A DNA stretch of 23,285 nt from Deltaproteobacteria bacterium (GTDB lineage Bacteria > JAUYMQ01), in the NCBI GenBank assembly GCA_030698575.1, contig JAUYMQ010000407.1, positions 1-23,285 of the forward strand, written 5' to 3'. The stretch's first letter is position 1, and each line of letters begins with the position of its first letter. The position numbers and the translations under genes were made by a program. Shown here one piece after another: positions 1 through 8,663 of this stretch. A model generated the notes under the pieces. The model saw only the letters and a list, made by a program, of their open reading frames with translations, did not search any database and was not told the origin of the DNA.

Positions 1-1103
1 TCACGAAGGGCGGCCTCGGCGCGGTTGATGGCGACGTAGCTCGCGTTCGATTTCGGGGCAGAGGCGAGATAGGTCGCCGCCTGTGCAAGCGGAATCCGCC
101 CCTCGGGCATTCCTACGAGACGGACCGCCTCGACGGCGGCCACCGCGGTGCGGAGCGCGCCGGCGTCGGCGTTGCCGACATCCTCTGCGGCGAAGATCAC
201 CATGCGCCGCGCGATGAAGACCGGGTCCTCCCCCGCATCGAGCATGCGCGCCAGCCAGTAAATCGCCGCGTCCGGATCGCTCCCCCGGAGGCTCTTGATG
301 AAGGCGGATATCACGTCGTAGTGGTACTCGCCTCCCTTGTCGTAGATGAGCGGCCCCCGCTCGAGCACCTGCCTGACGGTCTCGTGGCCGAGAGCCACAC
401 TCCCGCCGCCCTCCGGGGACAAGATGGATACCGCCTCGTCGAGAAGCGACAGCGCGCGCCTCGCGTCGCCGCCGGCAAGCGCGACTATGAGCGCGATCGC
501 CTCGGGCGCCGCCCGGACTCCCCTTGCGCCGAGCCCGCGCGCCTCGTCATCCAGAGCGCGCCGCAGGATCGCCTCCAGGTCGGCCTCCGTGAGCGGTTCA
601 AGGGTGAATACCCGGCAGCGCGAGAGGAGCGCGGGGTTGATCTCGAAGGACGGGTTCTCGGTCGTCGCGCCGAGCAGCAGGAGCGTCCCCCGCTCGACGT
701 GCGGGAGCAGAACGTCCTGCTGAGCTTTATTGAAGCGGTGAATCTCATCGAGGAAGAGCACGGTCCGCCGCGACCGGGAGCGGAGCAGGCGTTCGGCGTC
801 CGCCACAATGCGTCGGATCTCCTTCACGCCCGCCAGAACCGCGCTCGACGCCTCGAAGTGGGCCCCGATCTCGCGGGCAATGAGCCGGGCGACCGTCGTC
901 TTCCCGCAGCCGGGGGGTCCCCAGAAAATCATCGAGGGAATCTGCTTCGTCTCGAGCAGAAGGCGGAGGGGAGCGCCGGGGCCCAGGAGGCGGGCCTGGC
1001 CGGCCAGCTCGTCCAGCACGCGGGGGCGCATCCGCTCGGCCAGCGGCGCGTGGCCTGCGGGCTCCGGCGGGCCGCTCGGCGGGGCGTTGTCGAAAAGATC
1101 CAT
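1..1103 (-). CDS. rarA: Replication-associated recombination protein A (RarA/MgsA family AAA+ ATPase), C-terminus cut by the window edge
   Basis: RarA is a clamp-loader-like AAA+ ATPase that acts on stalled or collapsed replication forks in the cytoplasm. Reading leftward from the ATG at 1103, 367 codons stay open to the window edge. Visible motifs are a Walker A (GPPGCGKTT, residues 62-70), a Walker B with the family-typical tail (LFLDEIHRFNKAQQD, about 116-130), a sensor-1 segment (GATTENPSF, 145-153) and an SRC-type arginine finger near residue 162. The later part (ALSLLDEA, then ISAFIKSLRGSDPDAAIYWL) matches the RarA lid and tetramerisation region. Family members are usually about 420-450 residues, so some 60-80 are missing at the left. 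The N-terminus MDLFDN is typical of the family, although no good ribosome binding site precedes it. It is divergent from recN. A RuvB-like or DnaX-like ATPase is unlikely because the IHRFNKAQQD segment is specific to RarA/WHIP/Mgs1. Confidence 0.95.
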   Translation of the reverse strand, partial: MDLFDNAPPSGPPEPAGHAPLAERMRPRVLDELAGQARLLGPGAPLRLLLETKQIPSMIFWGPPGCGKTTVARLIAREIGAHFEASSAVLAGVKEIRRIVADAERLLRSRSRRTVLFLDEIHRFNKAQQDVLLPHVERGTLLLLGATTENPSFEINPALLSRCRVFTLEPLTEADLEAILRRALDDEARGLGARGVRAAPEAIALIVALAGGDARRALSLLDEAVSILSPEGGGSVALGHETVRQVLERGPLIYDKGGEYHYDVISAFIKSLRGSDPDAAIYWLARMLDAGEDPVFIARRMVIFAAEDVGNADAGALRTAVAAVEAVRLVGMPEGRIPLAQAATYLASAPKSNASYVAINRAEAALR

Positions 1104-1159
1104 GACCGAAAGGCTATCATGGCTCACCACCACGCGCATCGGGGCCGTCTGTGGGCACC

Positions 1160-1232
1160 GCCTTCCCGTGCTCGGCGGGCCCGGCCTCCCCGCTTGTGAG
1201 ATTGGATGCGCTGCCTTCCCGTGCTCGGCGGG
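1160..1232. repeat. Two copies of a 20-base direct repeat
   Basis: The 20-mer gccttcccgtgctcggcggg occurs at 1160-1179 and again, identical, at 1213-1232, 53 bases apart. The segments following each copy are both very rich in G and C but are not the same. It may be a remnant of a local duplication or part of a larger dispersed repeat unit together with the palindrome just downstream. Only the exact repetition is directly seen. Confidence 0.8.
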
Positions 1233-1301
1233 GCCCCGCCCCCGCGCCAAGCGCGCGGGGACGCCCGCCTGCGTGCGGAAAGACCGCGCGCCCGCCCTCG
1301 C

Positions 1302-1345
1302 ATGTCATTGCGAGGAGGGCCGCAGGCCCGACGAAGCAATCCCCG
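1302..1345. repeat. Palindromic dispersed repeat unit (type with attgcgag...cgaagcaat ends)
   Basis: A nested palindrome: the outer arms attgc (1307-1311) and gcaat (1336-1340) enclose a perfect hairpin gggcc-gca-ggccc (1317-1329). From memory, units that begin with cattgcgag and end with gaagcaatc, differing in the central stem, are scattered in many copies in the intergenic regions of diverse bacterial genomes, where they give spurious ORFs reading like SLRG...RRSNP. Only one copy is visible here, so the dispersed nature is recalled knowledge and not shown by this window. It could be a mobile MITE- or REP-like element. Confidence 0.65.
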
Positions 1346-1487
1346 CATCGTGGCGGCGCCAGCCATTCTTCGGTTGAAGGCCGTCCGCGCGCGTGATACC
1401 CATGGGGTGCGCCCGCCAATCTCTCCCCCGAATCAGAAAACCGCACCAGACGCCGGGGAACGTCTCCCGGCACGGGAACCGCACGAG

Positions 1488-3224
1488 ATGCTTCTGGAGC
1501 TTCGCGTTCGCGATCTGGCGATCATCGAGAACGTCCGGGCCGAGTTCGGTCCGGGGCTCAACGTTCTTTCCGGCGAGACCGGCGCGGGCAAATCCGTCGT
1601 CGTCGACGCCCTGTCGCTCGCGCTTGGCGGGCGGGCGGCCGGGGAAATGGTGCGGGCCGGGGTCGACCGCGCTGTGGTCGAAGCGGTTTTCCGGATAGAC
1701 GAACGGCCCGACCTGGTGGAACGCCTGCAGGCGCAGGGTCTCGAGGCCGACGGGGAGATAGTCGTGCGCCGGGAGATCGTGGAGGGAGGCCGGGGCAGGG
1801 CGTGGTTGAACGGCAGCCCCGTCACTCAGGGAATGCTCTCGCAACTTCTCGATGAGATGGTCGAGATCCACGGCCAGCACGAGCACCAGCGCTTGCTCCG
1901 CCGCGAGGCGCAGATGGATTTGCTCGATAGGGCGGGCAAGGGCGAAGCGCTCCGGGAGCGGCTCGCCGGGATAGCGCGGGAGTGGCGCTCACTGGACGCC
2001 GAGCGAACCCGTCTGCGAATGAGCGAAGAGGAGCGCCTGCGCCAGATCGACTACCTCCGGTTCCAGATCGACGAGATCGCCCAGGCCGCGCCCGAGCCCG
2101 GAGAGGAGGAGAGTCTCGCCGGGCAGCGCGCGCGGCTCGCCAATGCCGCTCGGCTGCTCGAGAGCGCTCGGGCCGCAGAGGCGGGTCTCTACTCCGGCGA
2201 AGGGGCGGTCGTGGAGTCCATTGGAAAGGCGGCGGCGTCGCTGGCCCAGGCGGGGAGCCTCGATCCGGGCCTGGCGCCGTTGGCGGCCCGGCTGGAGGCC
2301 GCGCTGCGGGAGATCGAGGACATTGCCCGCGAGCTGGGAGACTACGCCACGAAGCTGACGCACGATCCCGAGCGCCTGGCCGAGGTCGAGGAGCGTCTGG
2401 AGGCGCTGCGCCGGCTGATGCGCAAGTACGGTCCCGCGCTCAGCGACGTCTGCGCAAGCCTCGAGCGGGCTCGGGCCGAGCTCGCATCGCTCGAGGGGCG
2501 GGACGAGCGGCTCGCGGAAATCGAGGGGGCTTGCGCCGCCCTGGCCGCGGAGGGGGCGGAGCTTTCACGGGAGCTGACGTCCGTTCGCGCTCGTACCGCT
2601 GCGGCGCTCTCGCGGCGCGTGGCCAAGGAACTCGAGGCGCTGGGAATGGGCAGGGCTTCATTCCAGGTCGCCGTAACGCCGATCGAACAGCCGCCCCCCG
2701 GCTTCGGGGAGCGGGGATCGGACAGCGTGGAGTTTCTGATCTCGCCCAATCCGGGCGAGCCTCCGCGCGTGCTCGCCAGGATCGCTTCCGGGGGAGAACT
2801 CTCGCGGGTCATGCTGGCGCTGCAGACGGTGCTGGCGGAGAGCGAGAAGCCCGCGACGCTGGTGTTCGACGAGGCCGACGCCGGAGTGGGGGGCAGCGTG
2901 GCCGACGCTGTCGGACAGCGGCTTGCCGGCCTGGCCGCTGCCCATCAAGTCATCTGCCTGACCCACCTCCCGCAGATTGCTGCGCGTGGCGACCGGCATC
3001 TGCGCGTCACCAAGACCGAAGAGGAGGGGAGGACCGTGGCGCGCCTTTCCGCCATCGAAGGCGACGCGCGGGTGGAAGAGATCGCTCGGATGTCCGGGGG
3101 CGCGGCAGTCACCGAGGCGACGCGGGCACACGCGCGGGATCTGCTCCGGAGGTGCGGCCGCGGCGACACCGCGCAGAAGGCGCCCGGAGGTGGAAAGCCG
3201 CTGAGACGGCGCGGGCGGGCTTAA
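1488..3224 (+). CDS. recN: DNA repair protein RecN (SMC-like ATPase)
   Basis: RecN is an SMC-like ATPase that gathers and tethers DNA ends during double-strand-break repair. The 578-residue product has the N-terminal MLLELRVRDLAIIENV start and a Walker A GETGAGKS (29-36). A long Arg/Glu/Ala-rich helical region in the middle fits the coiled coil. The C-terminal half of the ATPase head carries the ABC signature ASGGELSR (433-440), the Walker B LVFDEADAGVGG (around D461-E462) and an LTHLPQIAA H-loop. Length is close to the family norm (about 550-580). I chose ATG 1488 because conserved RecN sequence begins exactly there and the upstream extension covers a repeat. The ribosome binding site is weak. 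The last 20 residues are a basic tail (GKPLRRRGRA), which is not conserved in the family. It is divergent from rarA, another repair gene. Confidence 0.97.
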   Translation: MLLELRVRDLAIIENVRAEFGPGLNVLSGETGAGKSVVVDALSLALGGRAAGEMVRAGVDRAVVEAVFRIDERPDLVERLQAQGLEADGEIVVRREIVEGGRGRAWLNGSPVTQGMLSQLLDEMVEIHGQHEHQRLLRREAQMDLLDRAGKGEALRERLAGIAREWRSLDAERTRLRMSEEERLRQIDYLRFQIDEIAQAAPEPGEEESLAGQRARLANAARLLESARAAEAGLYSGEGAVVESIGKAAASLAQAGSLDPGLAPLAARLEAALREIEDIARELGDYATKLTHDPERLAEVEERLEALRRLMRKYGPALSDVCASLERARAELASLEGRDERLAEIEGACAALAAEGAELSRELTSVRARTAAALSRRVAKELEALGMGRASFQVAVTPIEQPPPGFGERGSDSVEFLISPNPGEPPRVLARIASGGELSRVMLALQTVLAESEKPATLVFDEADAGVGGSVADAVGQRLAGLAAAHQVICLTHLPQIAARGDRHLRVTKTEEEGRTVARLSAIEGDARVEEIARMSGGAAVTEATRAHARDLLRRCGRGDTAQKAPGGGKPLRRRGRA

Positions 3225-3415
3225 AGGCCGGCCTCCCGGCATGCTCAAGTGGTTCCCAGAGTTGGTCGATGAGTTCCCCTGGGGTCGGATGCTCGCCGGT
3301 CCTGAATTCTTGAAAGCCCGCGGGGGACGAGGCCCTGATGGAAAAAAATCAAGTAGTTCCGGTATCTTAGCAGGAATGGGGTGGCTTTTACGAAGGGACT
3401 GGGCAATAGGGCGCC

Positions 3416-3446
3416 TTGACACACCGCGCCGAGCTTGTTTTATATA
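3416..3446 (+). promoter_or_regulatory. Sigma70-like promoter upstream of the M23 peptidase gene
   Basis: A perfect -35 hexamer TTGACA (3416-3421) is followed by a locally AT-rich segment with TATATA at 3441-3446. The spacing of 19 is longer than the ideal 17; TTTATA at 3439 would give 17 but matches less well. It lies about 60 bases before the TTG start codon at 3505, which agrees with that start rather than with the ATG at 3241. Nothing else clear is seen in the 280-base gap 3225-3504, including no terminator after recN. Confidence 0.45.
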
Positions 3447-3504
3447 CGCCCTCACTGCCAGGCTTCATCCTCGGAACGACGTCCCCAGGGGGGGAGGGAT
3501 CAGC

Positions 3505-4434
3505 TTGTCTCGTCGGCATTTCACCATTCTTATAGTTCCCAGCGACCAGTCCAAGGTGCGCCGGGTGCGTCTGGCTCAGCCAGTGCTCGCGCTCGTGGCG
3601 GCAGCGGCCGCCTTCGGACTCGCTCTGTTCTCCGCGGGGCTCTACACCTCCGTCGTCGACCACCTCCGTCTCTCAAAGGAGCGCAACGAGCGCCAGCAGC
3701 TCGAGGCGCAGAGCAAGGCGCAGGAAGGCCACATCAGGCTGTTCGCCGAGCGGATCAAGGATCTCGAATCGCGCCTCGGCAAGATGCAGGCCCTCGGGCG
3801 CAAGCTGCGCAGCATGGCGAATCTAAAGGAACAGGGCGAGATGGTCGCGCCGAGCCCGCGCTTCAGCGTTGGCGGCACGACGCTTGAAGATGATCGCTGG
3901 GCCTTCGGCCTGTATCAGCTCCAGAACGCCATCACCGACGAGCTCGAGTCTGATCTCGATCACCTCTCCCTCGAAGCGTCGCTCCAGGAGCAGAGTTTGA
4001 AGGAACTGAACCGCTCGCTCATCGACAAGACGCTGCGCGACGCCCACACGCCTGCCATCTGGCCTTCGCGGGGGCTCGTGACCTCGTACTTTGGCCAGCG
4101 AACGAACCCGATCACCGGCCGGCACCAGTTCCATAGCGGCATCGACATCGCCTCGCGGCGCGGCTCGCCCGTCTATGCCACAGCCGACGGAGTGGTGGTC
4201 TTCTCGGCCCGGAGCGGGGCGCTCGGTAAGCTGGTGATGATTTCCCACGGAAACGGGGTCAAGACGCGCTACGGGCACCTCGCCGAAACCTACGTCGCGC
4301 CGGGCCAGAAGGTGACCCGCGGGACGAAAATCGGCGCGGTCGGCACGACCGGCAGGGCCACGGGACCCCACGTCCACTACGAGGTCGTGAATAACGGCGT
4401 GTCGGTCAACCCCCGCAAATACATCACAGACTGA
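3505..4434 (+). CDS. Membrane-anchored M23 family (LytM/MepM-type) zinc metallopeptidase
   Basis: Probable peptidoglycan endopeptidase or division-related hydrolase acting in the periplasm. A short cytoplasmic head (RRHFTILIVPSDQSKVRR) is followed by one membrane segment (about residues 26-47), a charged coiled coil (about 50-110) and a C-terminal M23 domain (about 185-305). Zinc-site residues are all present: H210 and D214 in HSGID, and H291 in HVH (289-291), with catalytic H258 in RYGHL. The start is taken as TTG 3505, with GGGAGGG about 6-8 bases upstream. The head is typical of this family in deltaproteobacteria, whereas the 88 extra codons back to the ATG at 3241 cover the promoter and look non-coding. 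Length is 309 residues. With all metal ligands intact it is likely an active enzyme and not an EnvC/NlpD-type activator. The exact bond cleaved cannot be read from sequence. Confidence 0.92.
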   Translation: MSRRHFTILIVPSDQSKVRRVRLAQPVLALVAAAAAFGLALFSAGLYTSVVDHLRLSKERNERQQLEAQSKAQEGHIRLFAERIKDLESRLGKMQALGRKLRSMANLKEQGEMVAPSPRFSVGGTTLEDDRWAFGLYQLQNAITDELESDLDHLSLEASLQEQSLKELNRSLIDKTLRDAHTPAIWPSRGLVTSYFGQRTNPITGRHQFHSGIDIASRRGSPVYATADGVVVFSARSGALGKLVMISHGNGVKTRYGHLAETYVAPGQKVTRGTKIGAVGTTGRATGPHVHYEVVNNGVSVNPRKYITD

Positions 4435-4451
4435 CCCCCCTGCAGTTCGGT

Positions 4452-4480
4452 TTGCTTCCACCCACGCCCTGGGCTAAGAT
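4452..4480 (+). promoter_or_regulatory. Possible promoter of secA
   Basis: TTGCTT (4452-4457) and TAAGAT (4475-4480) are separated by exactly 17 bases and lie 73 bases before the secA start, in the 118-base gap after the peptidase gene. Each hexamer matches consensus at only three to four positions, so this is tentative. Confidence 0.3.
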
Positions 4481-4552
4481 TCCGCCCGTGTCACACGCTT
4501 TTCCCTCCTCCCGGTCTCCCCGCGACCCCATCACAGGCCGGAGCGCCATCCC

Positions 4553-7246
4553 ATGATCGGTTCGATCCTCAAGAGGGTGATTGGCACCAAGAACGAGCGT
4601 GAGCTCAAGACCATGGGGCCGATCATCGAGCGAATCAACGGCCTCGAGGCCGGAATACAATCCCTCGACGACGGGCAGCTCCGCGCGAAGACCGATGAGT
4701 TCCGCAAACGGCTCGCGGAGGGAGAGGCGCTCGACGACGTGCTCCCCGAAGCCTTTGCGGTCGTCCGCGAGGGGAGCCGGCGTACGCTGCGCATGCGACA
4801 TTTCGACGTTCAGCTCGTCGGCGGCCTCGTGCTGCACCGCGGGACCATCGCCGAGATGAAGACCGGCGAGGGGAAGACCCTGGCCGCCACCTTGCCCGTG
4901 TACCTGAACGCGCTCAGCGCCAGGGGAGTGCACGTCGTCACGGTGAACGATTACCTCGCCAAGCGTGATGCGGAGTGGATGGGGACGATCTACGAGTTCC
5001 TGGGACTTACAGTGGGGACGATCGTTCATGAGCGCTCCGACCGCGAGCGGCACGCGGCCTACCGCTGCGACGTGACCTACGGGACGAACAACGAGTTCGG
5101 TTTCGACTACCTCCGCGACAACATGAAGTTCAGGCTTTCCGACATGGTGCAGCGTGACCTGCACTACGCCATCGTCGACGAGGTCGACTCAATCCTGGTG
5201 GACGAAGCGCGGACTCCGCTGATCATCAGCGGGCCGACGGACGAGTCGACCGAGAAGTACGCGATCATCAACTCGATCATCCCCCGGCTCGTGAAGGAAA
5301 CCGACTACGTCATCGACGAGAAGGCGCGCACCGCGAGCCTCACGGACGAGGGGATAGCGAAGGTCGAGAAAATCCTCGGAATCGAGAACCTCTACGAACC
5401 CGATCAGATGGAGACCCTGCACCACGTCCACCAGGGGCTGAAGGCCCACACGCTCTTCCATCGCGACGTCGAATACATGGTCAAGGACGGCGAGGTGGTG
5501 ATCGTTGACGAGTTTACCGGGCGGCTCATGCCCGGACGGCGGTGGAGCGAGGGGCTGCATCAGGCGGTCGAGGCGAAGGAGGGGGTGAAGATCGCCAATG
5601 AGAACCAGACGCTCGCCTCCATCACCTTCCAGAACTACTTCCGCATGTACGGGAAGCTGGCGGGCATGACGGGAACCGCCGAGACGGAAGCCTCGGAGTT
5701 CGGTGAAATTTACAACCTCGACGTGATGGTGATTCCAACCCACCTCCCGATGATCCGTGTGGACAACTCCGACGTCATCTACCAGACGGTGGAAGAGAAG
5801 TTCCAGGCCGCGGTGGACGAGATCGAGGAGTGCCGGGAACGAGGGCAGCCGGTGCTCGTCGGCACCATTTCGGTGGAGAAGTCGGAGAGGCTCTCGGCGC
5901 TGCTGCGCCGCCGGCGCATTCCCCACAACGTGCTCAACGCGAAGTACCACGAGCGCGAGGCCGAGATCGTCGCCCAGGCCGGGCGCAAGGGAGCGGTGAC
6001 CATCGCCACGAACATGGCCGGCCGCGGAACCGACATCCTTCTTGGCGGCAATCCGGAGTTCATGGCCAAGACCGAGGTCGGCCTTTCGATCACGCCGGGG
6101 GTCGAGGCCCAGGCGACGCCCGAGCAGCGTGAGGCCTACCAGGGCATTCTGGACAAATACAGCAAGATCGCAGCGGAGGAGCACGAAGAGGTGATCGCGG
6201 CCGGGGGCCTGCACATCATCGGAACCGAGCGGCACGAATCGCGCCGCATAGACAACCAGCTCCGCGGCCGGTCCGGTCGGCAGGGCGATCCGGGCTCCTC
6301 GCGTTTCTACCTTGCTCTCGAGGACGACCTGCTGCGCATCTTCGGCTCGGATCGCATCGCGCCCATGATGCAGAAGCTTGGCATGCAGGAAGGGGAGGCG
6401 ATCGAGCACAAGCTGGTGAGCCGTGCCGTCGAGAACGCCCAGAAGCGCGTCGAGGGGCACAACTTCGACATCCGGAAGCACCTGCTCGAGTACGACAACG
6501 TGATGAACAAGCAGCGCACCGTGATCTACGAGGAACGACGGCGCGTGCTTGGAGCGGCCGATCTCGGGGAGGACATCAGCACCTGGATGGAAGACGGCGT
6601 CGAGCAGATCATCGAGACCTGCACCGACGACCGCGAGACCTCCCAGGACTGGGATCTCGAGAGCATTGGAAACCAGGCGAGGCTGCTCTTCGGGCTCGAT
6701 CTGGATCTCTCGCCCGAGAAGCTCGGAGACATCGACGCGCGCCGCTTCCGCGCGGAGCTCATGGAGTCGATCGAATCGCGCTACAAGGAGAAGGAGGCGC
6801 GCTGCGCCGAGCTGGCCGGCCGCTTCGCCGAGATCAATTACCCCGATCTGATGGGGTGGGCGCGGCAGTTCCTGCTCGAGACCCTGGACTCGCATTGGAA
6901 GGACCACCTGCTGAACATGGATCACCTGAAGGAGGGGATCGGCCTCCGGGGCTACGGGCAGCGTGATCCGAAGCTCGAGTACCAGAAGGAAGGGTTCACC
7001 ATGTTCGAGGAAATGCTCGCCGCCATGAAGGCCGACTTTCTCGAACGACTCTTCAAGTTCCAGCCGCCGGAGCCGGTTCGGATGGAAGAGCCGCCGCTGC
7101 CCAAGCCGAAGCCACAGAAGATGATCATGAACCGCGGAGAGGCGGCCGAGCGAACACCCGTCAAGCGGGACGTCGCCAAGGTCGGCCGAAACGAGCCCTG
7201 CACCTGTGGATCGGGGAAGAAGTTCAAGAAATGCCACGGCCGGTAA
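4553..7246 (+). CDS. secA: Preprotein translocase ATPase SecA
   Basis: SecA is the cytoplasmic motor that pushes unfolded preproteins through the SecYEG channel. The 897-residue length matches full-size SecA (E. coli has 901). In order are the N-terminal helicase-like domain with Walker A MKTGEGKT (102-109) and the DEVD Walker B segment (209-212, followed by [15 protein letters not shown]). Then come the preprotein-crosslinking region, the second nucleotide-binding domain ([36 protein letters not shown]) and the helical wing and scaffold ([18 protein letters not shown]). A proline-rich linker leads to an intact C-terminal zinc tail with C883, C885, C894 and H895, the SecB/ribosome-contacting SEC-C motif. 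The start [17 protein letters not shown] is typical of the family. It sits between the M23 peptidase and argJ. No anomalies are seen. Confidence 0.99.
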   Translation: MIGSILKRVIGTKNERELKTMGPIIERINGLEAGIQSLDDGQLRAKTDEFRKRLAEGEALDDVLPEAFAVVREGSRRTLRMRHFDVQLVGGLVLHRGTIAEMKTGEGKTLAATLPVYLNALSARGVHVVTVNDYLAKRDAEWMGTIYEFLGLTVGTIVHERSDRERHAAYRCDVTYGTNNEFGFDYLRDNMKFRLSDMVQRDLHYAIVDEVDSILVDEARTPLIISGPTDESTEKYAIINSIIPRLVKETDYVIDEKARTASLTDEGIAKVEKILGIENLYEPDQMETLHHVHQGLKAHTLFHRDVEYMVKDGEVVIVDEFTGRLMPGRRWSEGLHQAVEAKEGVKIANENQTLASITFQNYFRMYGKLAGMTGTAETEASEFGEIYNLDVMVIPTHLPMIRVDNSDVIYQTVEEKFQAAVDEIEECRERGQPVLVGTISVEKSERLSALLRRRRIPHNVLNAKYHEREAEIVAQAGRKGAVTIATNMAGRGTDILLGGNPEFMAKTEVGLSITPGVEAQATPEQREAYQGILDKYSKIAAEEHEEVIAAGGLHIIGTERHESRRIDNQLRGRSGRQGDPGSSRFYLALEDDLLRIFGSDRIAPMMQKLGMQEGEAIEHKLVSRAVENAQKRVEGHNFDIRKHLLEYDNVMNKQRTVIYEERRRVLGAADLGEDISTWMEDGVEQIIETCTDDRETSQDWDLESIGNQARLLFGLDLDLSPEKLGDIDARRFRAELMESIESRYKEKEARCAELAGRFAEINYPDLMGWARQFLLETLDSHWKDHLLNMDHLKEGIGLRGYGQRDPKLEYQKEGFTMFEEMLAAMKADFLERLFKFQPPEPVRMEEPPLPKPKPQKMIMNRGEAAERTPVKRDVAKVGRNEPCTCGSGKKFKKCHGR

Positions 7247-7299
7247 GGCGGGGGCTGGCGGGAGGCCGCCGCGGACGGGCTTCCCTGGAGGACGGCGAT

Positions 7300-8493
7300 T
7301 TGACCAGCACACCCGGGGTGCCCGGCTTCCTGGCGGGAGGCCTCGCAAGCGGCATCAAGAAGCGGGGGGCCAAGGACCTGGCCCTCATTTTTTGTCCCGG
7401 GGGCGCGACCGTCGCCGGTGTCTTCACCACCAACCGCATCCAGTCCCCGGCCGTCCGGCTCTCGCGCGAGCGTGCGACCAGGGGGAGGGCGCGGGCGATC
7501 CTTGTGAACTCCGGCTGCGCCAATACCTACACCGGCGCCGCGGGGGAGAAGGACGCGCGGAGCATCGGACGCTATGCCGCGAGGCTGCTGGACGTGGGCG
7601 AGGAGGAGATCCTCCAATCCTCGACGGGCGTGATCGGCTCCCGGCTCCCGCTCTCCGTCATTCGTCGAGGGCTGCCGCGGCTCGTCGATGATCTCTCACC
7701 CGGGGGTTTCGCCGACGCCGCCGAGGCGATCCTCACGACCGACACCCACGCGAAGATTGCAACGCGCCTGGGGCGGCTTCCGGGTGGCGCCGTCCGTCTT
7801 CTCGGGATCGCCAAGGGGGCCGGCATGGTGGAGCCGCACATGGCCACGATGTTGGTCTACCTGGCCACGAATGCGCGCATCGGCGCGCCTCTCCTCCGGC
7901 GGCTCCTGCGTGACGCCTGCGACACGACCTTCAACAGCCTCACTATCGACGGATGCATGAGCACGAGCGACACCGTTGTCATCATGGCGAGCGGCGAGGG
8001 GCACCGCGAGACGCTGAAGCCCGGCAGCGGCGCCACGCGTCGATTTTTTAAGATGCTCCAGGAGGTTTGCGCCGACCTCGCGACGCAACTCGTCTCCGAC
8101 GGCGAAGGCGCGACCAAGCGTGTCACGGTTGCGGTGCGCGGGGCGCACTCCGACGGCGACGCCAGGGCCGCGGCTTATGCGGTCGCGAATTCCCTGCTCG
8201 TCAAGACGGCCATCCATGGAGCGGATCCGAACTGGGGGCGGATCATCCAGGCCCTGGGTGCGGCCCCCGTCCGCCTCGCCCCCGACCGGATCAGCATCAA
8301 GATCGGCGCCGCCGCGATCCTGCGCCGCGGCCGGTACGCCGGAGCGGCCGTCGAAGCCCGCGCCCGGCGGGTGATGCAGGGGCACGCCTACACCCTCCTG
8401 GTCGACCTGGGTCTGGGGCGGGGCGGGGCCGAGGTGCTGACCTGCGATCTTTCCGAGGCCTACATCCGCATCAATGCCTCCTACCGAACCTGA
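7300..8493 (+). CDS. argJ: Bifunctional glutamate N-acetyltransferase / amino-acid acetyltransferase ArgJ
   Basis: ArgJ moves the acetyl group from N-acetylornithine to glutamate in the cyclic arginine pathway, and some forms also use acetyl-CoA. The precursor cleaves itself into alpha and beta chains. The cleavage site is visible in KGAGMVEPHMATML, between A182 and T183, with T183 the expected nucleophile. Other family features are GFLAGGLASGIKK near the N-terminus, VNSGCANTYTG, the DTTFNSLTIDGCMSTSDTV segment, HGADPNWGRI and a C-terminal DLSEAYIRINASYRT ending. I chose the TTG at 7300 because a perfect GGAGG (7287-7291) lies 8 bases before it and family homology starts there. An in-frame ATG at 7231 would overlap secA by 16 bases and add an arginine-rich tail. 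Length is 397 residues, normal for the family. Whether it is mono- or bifunctional cannot be told from sequence. Confidence 0.95.
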   Translation: MTSTPGVPGFLAGGLASGIKKRGAKDLALIFCPGGATVAGVFTTNRIQSPAVRLSRERATRGRARAILVNSGCANTYTGAAGEKDARSIGRYAARLLDVGEEEILQSSTGVIGSRLPLSVIRRGLPRLVDDLSPGGFADAAEAILTTDTHAKIATRLGRLPGGAVRLLGIAKGAGMVEPHMATMLVYLATNARIGAPLLRRLLRDACDTTFNSLTIDGCMSTSDTVVIMASGEGHRETLKPGSGATRRFFKMLQEVCADLATQLVSDGEGATKRVTVAVRGAHSDGDARAAAYAVANSLLVKTAIHGADPNWGRIIQALGAAPVRLAPDRISIKIGAAAILRRGRYAGAAVEARARRVMQGHAYTLLVDLGLGRGGAEVLTCDLSEAYIRINASYRT

Positions 8494-8495
8494 TG

Positions 8496-8524
8496 TTGCA
8501 GCGGCCTCGCAAACATGCTAAAAA
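8496..8524 (+). promoter_or_regulatory. Likely promoter of the rpsB operon
   Basis: TTGCAG (8496-8501), a 17-base spacer and TAAAAA (8519-8524) begin just after the argJ stop codon. TGC directly before the -10 gives an extended -10 (TGn) element. The local sequence is AT-rich in an otherwise GC-rich region. The expected transcript would have a leader of about 130 bases. Confidence 0.45.
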
Positions 8525-8579
8525 GTTACGCTTTTCTAGCTTTCTATCCCACACGCCGTGAGCGGCCCTCTTCGGGTGA

Positions 8580-8628
8580 CCGCGGTCTATTGATCGCGGA
8601 CGGCCTGGCGCGAACTCGCGCGCCGGGC
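8580..8628 (+). promoter_or_regulatory. Two hairpins in the rpsB 5' leader
   Basis: Hairpin one pairs 8580-8587 with 8592-8599 (8 pairs, one G-U, loop TATT). Hairpin two pairs 8603-8612 with 8619-8628 (10 pairs, one T-G, loop aactcg). They lie between the presumed promoter and the ribosome binding site GGAGG at 8653-8657. In E. coli, S2 represses its own rpsB-tsf mRNA through the leader; a similar role here is inference from position and structure only. Confidence 0.45.
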
Positions 8629-8663
8629 AGGGCCACGGCGGAGGAGTAACCCGGAGGCATCGA

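Larger units (their letters stand above)
1104..1487. other. Divergent intergenic region between rarA and recN, with repeats but no convincing gene
   Basis: This 384-base stretch separates two divergent genes and must contain promoters for both. I could not pick out convincing -35/-10 pairs on either strand. It holds a 20-base direct repeat (1160-1179 and 1213-1232) and a palindromic dispersed-repeat unit (about 1302-1345). Open frames crossing it have no ribosome binding site and look like GC-driven noise. The reading frame of recN runs upstream to an ATG at 1206, but the extra 94 residues read through the repeat and do not resemble RecN. Confidence 0.6.

Noticed and set aside
1982-3313. 443-codon plus-strand frame overlapping recN in another frame
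   Set aside because: Very rich in Arg, Gly and Ala, entirely inside recN, with no family resemblance.
3241-3504. Upstream ATG extension of the M23 peptidase
   Set aside because: The extra 88 residues contain the promoter-like sequence and have no signal peptide or conservation pattern; the TTG at 3505 has a good ribosome binding site and begins the known family head.
5189-7348. 719-codon minus-strand frame opposite secA
   Set aside because: Same reasoning: secA is certain, and the antisense product is a low-complexity string without motifs.
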